Below are positions 58,949 to 64,000 of a DNA stretch of 64,000 nucleotides, piece after piece. Position numbers and translations under genes: made by a program. Every line of letters starts with the position of its first letter. The stretch's first letter is position 1. The stretch lies in assembly GCA_016709665.1 (NCBI GenBank), contig JADJMI010000005.1:124001-188000 (forward strand), read 5' to 3'. The DNA is from Betaproteobacteria bacterium (GTDB taxonomy: Bacteria; Pseudomonadota; Gammaproteobacteria; Burkholderiales; Usitatibacteraceae). The notes under the pieces are model-generated. The model saw only the letters and a list, made by a program, of their open reading frames with translations, was not told where the DNA came from and ran no database searches.

Positions 58949-60919
58949 TCAGGCGGCGATGGGCTGGGGGTGCCCGGTCGCGGGAGAGCGACCGAGGACG
59001 TACTGCTCGTGCAGCAGCATCGTGGACAGGATGGCCACGAACGCCATGTTGTCGGCGAACCCGATGGCCCGGCCGGCGCGGCACTTCTCGAAGAGCTTCG
59101 CCGTGGCGGACGCGCTGAAGTAGCCGGCGTCGGCGATTCGGGCGGGCGACAGGAGTTCGGCGACGTAGTCGACGGGCTCGCCTCCGGCGAAGAAGCTCCG
59201 GCTGTCCGGCGAGCGGTAGGGTTGCTTGGTCCGGGTGCGAACCCCCTCCGGCAGCAGGCCCGCCACCGATTTCTTGAGGAGGTACTTCTCGGTGAGGCCG
59301 CGGATCTTCAGCCATGGCGGCAGGCGGCTCGCGAACTCGATCACGCGGTGGTCGAGGAACGGGTAGCGGCCCTCGATGGACCGGGCCATCGCCATGCGGT
59401 CGCCTTGGGAGCTGAGCAGGTAGCCCGAGAGCAGCGTGTGGGCCTCGACGTACTGGTCGCGTGCCAGGGGCGCCCAGCGGCCGATGGCTTCCGGCAGCGT
59501 GCCCGCGATGGCCGCGTAGGGATCCCAGGGGCCCACCTGCGCCTTGAGGTCTTCCGAGAAGAATTGCGCGATCCGCCGCGTCGTGGTCCAGCGCGGGATG
59601 TGCGCGAAGAACGGGGCGTCGAGGTGCTCGAGCCCCTCCTTGAAGAACGCCTGCGTGAAGGCGCGGCCCGCGGCCGGCGAATGCTCGAGGTACGGGTAGA
59701 GCCGCTCGAGAATGCGCGGCCTCGAAGCCGATCCCGGCGAGCGGGCCCAGAAGCGCCGGATCTTCGCTTCCTTGAAGAGGTCGTAGCCGCCGAAGACCTC
59801 GTCCGCGCCCTCGCCCGTGAGCACCACCTTGTATCCCGCCTCGCGAACGTGGCCGGCCAGCAGCATCAGCGGCGTGGGCGCGGTGCGCACGATCGGCGTC
59901 TCGGCGTGGAAGACCGCCTCCGGGAAGTGCCGCGCGATGTCGGCCTGCGTGCAGCGGATCGAGGTGTGCTCGGTGCCCAGGTAGTCGACCAGCTCCTTCT
60001 GCCACGGGCCCTCGTCGAATTCCGCGTCCTCGAACGTGAGCGAGAAGGTGCGCAGGGGCGTGTCGCTGAAGTTGCGGATGAGGGTGGTGATGATCGACGA
60101 GTCGAGGCCGCCGCTCAGGTACGCGCCCACGGGCACGTCCGCGCGCAGCTGCAGCCGCGTGGCGTCCACCAGCAGCGCGCGCAGCTCGTCGGCCCAGTCG
60201 GCCTCGGAGCGTCCGGCATCGGCCGCATCCGGCGACTCGGGGAACGACCAGTCCCAGTAGCGCGAGATGCGCAACCCGCCCGCCTCGGCCACGAGCACGT
60301 GCCCGGGGGGCAGCGACGAGATGCCGGCGAAGGCGGTGCGCGGCGCGAGGGACGACCAGTAGGTGCAGGTCTCTGCGAGGGCTCGCGGATCCAGGCGGCG
60401 CTCGATCTGCGGCAGGGCGAAGAGCGCCTTCACCTCGGAGGCGAAGGCGAGGCGCCCGTCCTGCTCCCGGTAGAAGACGGGGCGGATGCCCGTGCGGTCG
60501 CGGGCGATCACGAGACGCCGGGCGGTGCCGTCCCACAGGGCGATCGCGAACTGCCCGTTCAGGTGCTCGACGAAGCGCTCGCCGTGCTCCTCGTAGAGAT
60601 GGTTGATGACCTCGGTGTCCGAGTGCGTGTAGAAGCGGTGGCCGCGCGCCTCGAGGTCCCGGCGGAGCTCGACGTAGTTGAAGATCTCGCCGTTGAAGAC
60701 GACCCAGACGGTTCCCGTCTCGTTGCGGATGGGCTGGTCGCCGCCCGCCAGGTCGATGATCGCGAGGCGCGAATGCGCGAGCCCCGCGGGCCCGTCGATG
60801 CGCACGCCCGTCCCGTCGGGGCCGCGATGGCCCAGGCGCGCGATCATGGCGTCGAGCTCGCCGCGCGCGGGCGGCGGCGCGCCGGGCGCGAGGCTCAGGA
60901 TGCCTGCGATGCCGCACAT
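58949..60919 (-). CDS. asnB: Asparagine synthase-type amidotransferase (AsnB family)
   Basis: A 656-residue glutamine-hydrolysing amidotransferase. Residues 1 to ~210 are the class II glutaminase domain with the N-terminal nucleophile Cys2 (MCGIAGILS) and the GHRGPDGTG motif. The synthase domain carries the ATP P-loop YLSGGLDSS and GEGADEVFGGYDLF. It could make asparagine or amidate a carboxylate on the carrier-bound or surface-sugar substrate; the operon context favours the second. It is first in the five-gene operon, 37 bases after the molybdopterin gene. Confidence 0.9.
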   Translation of the reverse strand: MCGIAGILSLAPGAPPPARGELDAMIARLGHRGPDGTGVRIDGPAGLAHSRLAIIDLAGGDQPIRNETGTVWVVFNGEIFNYVELRRDLEARGHRFYTHSDTEVINHLYEEHGERFVEHLNGQFAIALWDGTARRLVIARDRTGIRPVFYREQDGRLAFASEVKALFALPQIERRLDPRALAETCTYWSSLAPRTAFAGISSLPPGHVLVAEAGGLRISRYWDWSFPESPDAADAGRSEADWADELRALLVDATRLQLRADVPVGAYLSGGLDSSIITTLIRNFSDTPLRTFSLTFEDAEFDEGPWQKELVDYLGTEHTSIRCTQADIARHFPEAVFHAETPIVRTAPTPLMLLAGHVREAGYKVVLTGEGADEVFGGYDLFKEAKIRRFWARSPGSASRPRILERLYPYLEHSPAAGRAFTQAFFKEGLEHLDAPFFAHIPRWTTTRRIAQFFSEDLKAQVGPWDPYAAIAGTLPEAIGRWAPLARDQYVEAHTLLSGYLLSSQGDRMAMARSIEGRYPFLDHRVIEFASRLPPWLKIRGLTEKYLLKKSVAGLLPEGVRTRTKQPYRSPDSRSFFAGGEPVDYVAELLSPARIADAGYFSASATAKLFEKCRAGRAIGFADNMAFVAILSTMLLHEQYVLGRSPATGHPQPIAA

Positions 60920-60956
60920 GGGGGCGCGCCTTTCGGGTCGTCGTGGCGAGGGCGGG

Positions 60957-63161
60957 TCATGGTGCGCCGTGCCACTTCACTTGCGGGTCCTTCCACAGGG
61001 GCAGCGCGCGGACGCGAAGGCCGGTGGCGGCGTGGACGGCATTGGCGGCCGCCGGCGCCGTGGGCGGCACCGCGAGCTCGCCGACGCCGCCCACCGGGGC
61101 CCCGGGCGTATCGAGCACGCGCACGACGATCTCCGGCGAGAGGCCGATCGGCAGGATGGGATAGCTGCCATAGCCCGTCTCCACCACGCGCCCCTCCTTC
61201 ACGGTGATTTCTTCCGCCAGCGCGGCGCTCAGCGCCATCACGATCGCGCCTTCCACCTGGGCGACGACGCCGCGGGGATTCACCGCAATCCCGCAATCGA
61301 CGGCGGCGAAGCAGCGGCTGATCCTGACCCGGCCGGCTTCGACGAAGGCCTCCGCCACGAGGGCGCAGAAGGAGCCGAACCCCGCGCAGAACGCGAGGCC
61401 GAGGTGCCGGCCGCCGGCCTGGCGTGATTTCCAGCCGGAGAGCTCCGCCGCCGCCTCGAGCACGCGACGCTCGCGCGAGCCCGCCGCGAGCAGGTCCAGG
61501 CGGAAGTCGAGCGGGTCGCGCCGGGCGTGCAGGGCGCACTCGTCGACGAAGGATTCGAGGAAGAACGCGTTCTCCGAGAGGTCCACGGATCGCCACGAGC
61601 CGGTGCGGATGCCGCTCGCGACGGCGGCGTGGTGCGCCGCATAGGCGGGAAGCCGGTAGGGCGGCACCTCGAGGCCCTCCATCCGCGTGCCCTCGCCGAG
61701 CGAGGCGACATCGGCGCGCATCGCGAGCAGTTCGCCCGACGGGCCGAACGCCGCCTGCAGGCGCGCCGCGGCCGAGGGGCGGAAGATGCCGCGCCGGAAA
61801 TCCTCCTCGCGCGTCCAGAGCACCTGGACGGGATGCTTCGAGGCGTGCGCGACGCGTGCCGCTTCGATCGCGTAGTCGTTCTGCAGCCGCCGGCCGAACC
61901 CGCCGCCGACGAGCGGCGTGTGGATGCGGACCTTGTCGATCGGCAGGCCGAGTGCCTTCGCGATCTCCTGCCGGAGGATGGCCTGCTTCTGCGTCGGCGC
62001 CCAGATCTCGAGGACGCCATCGTGGAACCAGGCCGTGGCGTTCATCGGTTCGAGCTGCGCGTGGGCGAGGAGGGGGACGCGATAGGTGGCGGCGAGCCGC
62101 GAGCCGGCCGCGGCGAGGAGGCCGGATGCCTTCTCGGCCGATTGCTTCGCCTCGCTGCCCTCGGCAACCGGCTTGGCGGTGCCGCCTTCCACCGCGGCCA
62201 GGAGCGCCGCGTGGGCCGCCTCGCTCGAGTCGCGCGCGTTCGGGCCCGGATCCCACTGCGGGTCGAGCCGCTTGAGCCCCTGGAACGCGGGCCAGGTGGC
62301 GTTCGCGACCACCACGACCGCATCGGCGAGCTTCACCACGTCTTCGACCCCGTCGACGGCCCGGGCCGGAGCGGCGTCGACGTCCCGCAGGCTTCCGCCC
62401 GGCGCCGGGCAATGCGCGATCGTGGCGAACCGAAGCCCCGGCAACCGGATGTCCGGCCCGAACGGCGATTTGCCGTCGACCTTGGACGGGACCTCGGCAC
62501 GCGGCAGCGAGCGGCCGATCACCTGCCAGGCCTCCCGCGCCTTGAGCGGCGGGTCCGCGGGGGGCGAGAGGGTTGCCGCTTCGGCCGCCACCTCGCCGAA
62601 CCCGAGGGAACGGCCCGAGGTCGCGTGCGTGATGCGCCCGGCCTTCGCGACGCACTCGCCGGCGCCCACGCCCCACCGGCGTGCGGCGGCTTCGACGAGC
62701 AGCATGCGCGCGGCGGCGCCGATGCGGCGCATCGTGTCGAACTGGCTGCGCACCGTGTAGCTGCCGGCGGTGCCGTAGTTGCGCGGCCCGTTGAAGGCGC
62801 GCTCGACCGGAGCCATGGCGACCGTGACGCGCGACCAGTCGGCCTCGAGTTCCTCCGTCACCAGCTGCGCGAGGGCGGACCAGGCCCCCTGGCCCATCTC
62901 CGTCGCGTTGCAGAGCACCCGCACGTCGCCTTCCGGCGAGATCTCGACCCATCCCCCGGCGCCCAGCGGCGGCGCGGGACGCCGGTCCCGCAGGTACCGC
63001 AAGACGCGCGGCGCGCCCAGGCCCGCGCCCACGGCGAGCCCAAGCCCGGCCGTGCCCGCCACCCAGAGGAAGGTGCGCCTCGACATCGGAGCGCGGCCGG
63101 CGGCCGGCGGCCCGACTTGCGGGGCCGTGGCGGGAGCGGCGGCGACTTTGCCTCGGGACAC
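60957..63161 (-). CDS. Molybdopterin-binding subunit of a xanthine dehydrogenase/IorB-type oxidoreductase
   Basis: A 734-residue large subunit of the aldehyde/isoquinoline oxidoreductase type. A Tat signal SRRTFLWVAGTAGLGL lies near residues 27-42, so export to the periplasm is expected; a start at ATG 63086 would place it at the very N-terminus, while the longer start is GTG 63161. Molybdopterin-contact segments are VLCNATEMGQGAW, LEPMNATAWF, PLVGGGFGRRLQNDYA and the C-terminal GGVGELAVPPTAPAAANAV with the base Glu. The small [2Fe-2S] subunit that normally accompanies it is not beside it. Confidence 0.85.
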   Translation of the reverse strand: MSRGKVAAAPATAPQVGPPAAGRAPMSRRTFLWVAGTAGLGLAVGAGLGAPRVLRYLRDRRPAPPLGAGGWVEISPEGDVRVLCNATEMGQGAWSALAQLVTEELEADWSRVTVAMAPVERAFNGPRNYGTAGSYTVRSQFDTMRRIGAAARMLLVEAAARRWGVGAGECVAKAGRITHATSGRSLGFGEVAAEAATLSPPADPPLKAREAWQVIGRSLPRAEVPSKVDGKSPFGPDIRLPGLRFATIAHCPAPGGSLRDVDAAPARAVDGVEDVVKLADAVVVVANATWPAFQGLKRLDPQWDPGPNARDSSEAAHAALLAAVEGGTAKPVAEGSEAKQSAEKASGLLAAAGSRLAATYRVPLLAHAQLEPMNATAWFHDGVLEIWAPTQKQAILRQEIAKALGLPIDKVRIHTPLVGGGFGRRLQNDYAIEAARVAHASKHPVQVLWTREEDFRRGIFRPSAAARLQAAFGPSGELLAMRADVASLGEGTRMEGLEVPPYRLPAYAAHHAAVASGIRTGSWRSVDLSENAFFLESFVDECALHARRDPLDFRLDLLAAGSRERRVLEAAAELSGWKSRQAGGRHLGLAFCAGFGSFCALVAEAFVEAGRVRISRCFAAVDCGIAVNPRGVVAQVEGAIVMALSAALAEEITVKEGRVVETGYGSYPILPIGLSPEIVVRVLDTPGAPVGGVGELAVPPTAPAAANAVHAATGLRVRALPLWKDPQVKWHGAP

Positions 63162-63247
63162 GGGCAGTCCTGATCCTTGAAAATGGGAAACCGTAACCCT
63201 ACAGGACGGCGCTTCCTCCGCGCGAGGGGCGCCGGCGCCCGTCCGGC

Positions 63248-64000
63248 CTACGATTGCAACAGGGCGCCGGCACGCGCGACCTCCCGGGCCCGCTTCCGGG
63301 CGAACGCCACGAAGCGCGCCAGCGTCGGATTGGCCGAGCCGATCCGCGTCACCAGGTTGAGGGGTGCGGAGAGTTTCGGGGCGTCCGACGCGATCCCGTA
63401 GAAGACCTCGCCGGCGTGGACGACCCGCATCGACGCCGGCACCACCGAGACGCCCACGCCCGCCGCCACGAGCGTCACGTTGGTGAGCATCTGCCCCACC
63501 TCGGCGGCGATCCGCGGGGCGAAGCCGACGGCGTGGCAGGCTTCGATGAGATCGCCGTACATGCCGGGCGCGCCCGGGCGGCGTACCAGGATGAACGGGT
63601 CCGCGGCCAGGTCGCGCAGCTTCAGGCGGCCCCGCCCGGCCCGGCGCGCTTTCACGGCTACCGGGTGGCCCATCGGCAGGGCGACGAGCAGTGGCTCGTT
63701 GGCGAGCTGGTGATAGGCGAGGCCGCTGCGCTCCACCACCGGCTGCCGGATGAACGCCATGTCCAGCTGCCCGGCGGCCACGGCTTCCGAGAGCGACGCG
63801 GCATTGCCTTCGCCCACGGAAAGTTCCACCCCGGGATTCGCCTCGCGATACCCGCGAAGCAACACCGGCGAAAGGCGATGGACCACCGCCGAGCTGGTGA
63901 AGCCCACCGACAGGGTGCCCGCGGTGCCGTGCGCGGCCTGTCCGGCCCGTCGAACCGCGCCGTCCACGCGCGCGAGGATCGCCTCGGCCTCCTCCAGGAA
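63248..64000 (-). CDS. LysR-family transcriptional regulator, 5' end cut by window edge
   Basis: Only the C-terminal ~250 residues lie inside the window; the winged helix is beyond the right edge. The visible part is the LysR effector domain: GTLSVGFTSSAVVHRLSPVLLRGYREANPGVEL, LDMAFIRQPVVERSGL, ADPFILVRRPGAPG and the closing GSANPTLARFVAFAR, the pattern of CbnR/BenM-like regulators. It is upstream of the molybdopterin gene on the same strand (86-base gap), so it might control it or a divergent gene outside the window. Confidence 0.85.
   Translation of the reverse strand, partial: FLEEAEAILARVDGAVRRAGQAAHGTAGTLSVGFTSSAVVHRLSPVLLRGYREANPGVELSVGEGNAASLSEAVAAGQLDMAFIRQPVVERSGLAYHQLANEPLLVALPMGHPVAVKARRAGRGRLKLRDLAADPFILVRRPGAPGMYGDLIEACHAVGFAPRIAAEVGQMLTNVTLVAAGVGVSVVPASMRVVHAGEVFYGIASDAPKLSAPLNLVTRIGSANPTLARFVAFARKRAREVARAGALLQS

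Noticed and set aside
1..64000. tRNA, rRNA, riboswitch and insertion-sequence signals
   Set aside because: Scanning gaps on both strands showed no cloverleaf, rRNA core sequence, known aptamer pattern or transposase frame that could be supported.

Overview
The window is a 64 kb piece of a very GC-rich chromosome with dense coding on both strands. The gene content (class I PHA synthase, 3-hydroxybutyrate dehydrogenase, Burkholderiales-type ABC uptake operons, GWWWN-module secreted proteins) fits a betaproteobacterium living on organic and amino acids. A relative of Usitatibacter or another Burkholderiales/Nitrosomonadales soil lineage is a guess. No rRNA, tRNA, CRISPR array, prophage or intact insertion sequence was recognised. 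Gaps over 300 bases without a gene do not occur.

Layout. 0-5 kb: truncated phaC, an Hsp33 chaperone with half of its zinc cysteines, a small membrane protein, and a TPR-GGDEF diguanylate cyclase. 4.5-9.9 kb: a minus-strand operon of a WYL regulator (two frameshifts), a DUF932 protein, a SIMPL-like protein, two tandem ADP-ribosylglycohydrolases and a methyltransferase. 10-15 kb: accessory-looking small genes (uracil-DNA glycosylase family, VapBC pair, VapC remnant, nuclease-fold protein, SEC-C protein, IclR regulator) and two related ~60-residue proteins behind palindromic promoters. 15-20.6 kb: two secreted proteins sharing a GWWWN module, one with an RCC1 propeller. 20.6-32.2 kb: a membrane hydroxylase diverging from a long operon (PanB-like protein, GntR regulator, complete branched-chain-type ABC transporter, PhyH-type dioxygenase, ABM monooxygenase, M14 peptidase, amidase), with a perfect FNR/Anr box in the divergent gap. 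32-38.7 kb: subtilase, MFS transporter, bdhA, patatin-like lipase, CoA transferase. 38.8-45.9 kb: GntR regulator diverging from allophanate hydrolase, NitT/TauT-type ABC genes and a double-nitrilase protein, flanked on both sides by the same palindromic repeat. 46-54.9 kb: ppc, an Aer-like chemoreceptor with a sigma-28-type promoter, HMG-CoA lyase, an outer-membrane protein, and a second NitT/TauT-type ABC operon. 55-60.9 kb: a five-gene minus-strand operon (AsnB, AMP-dependent ligase, acyl carrier protein, NadE, GNAT-like protein) that looks like an amide-forming surface or metabolite pathway. 61-64 kb: an orphan molybdopterin subunit and a truncated LysR regulator.

The best candidates for undescribed biology are the WYL/DUF932/ADP-ribosylglycohydrolase operon, the AsnB/ligase/ACP/NadE/GNAT operon, and the transporter-dioxygenase operon headed by a PanB paralogue with altered metal ligands. 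At least four apparent single-base indels, all in G or C runs, mean that sequence accuracy should be checked before pseudogene conclusions are drawn.
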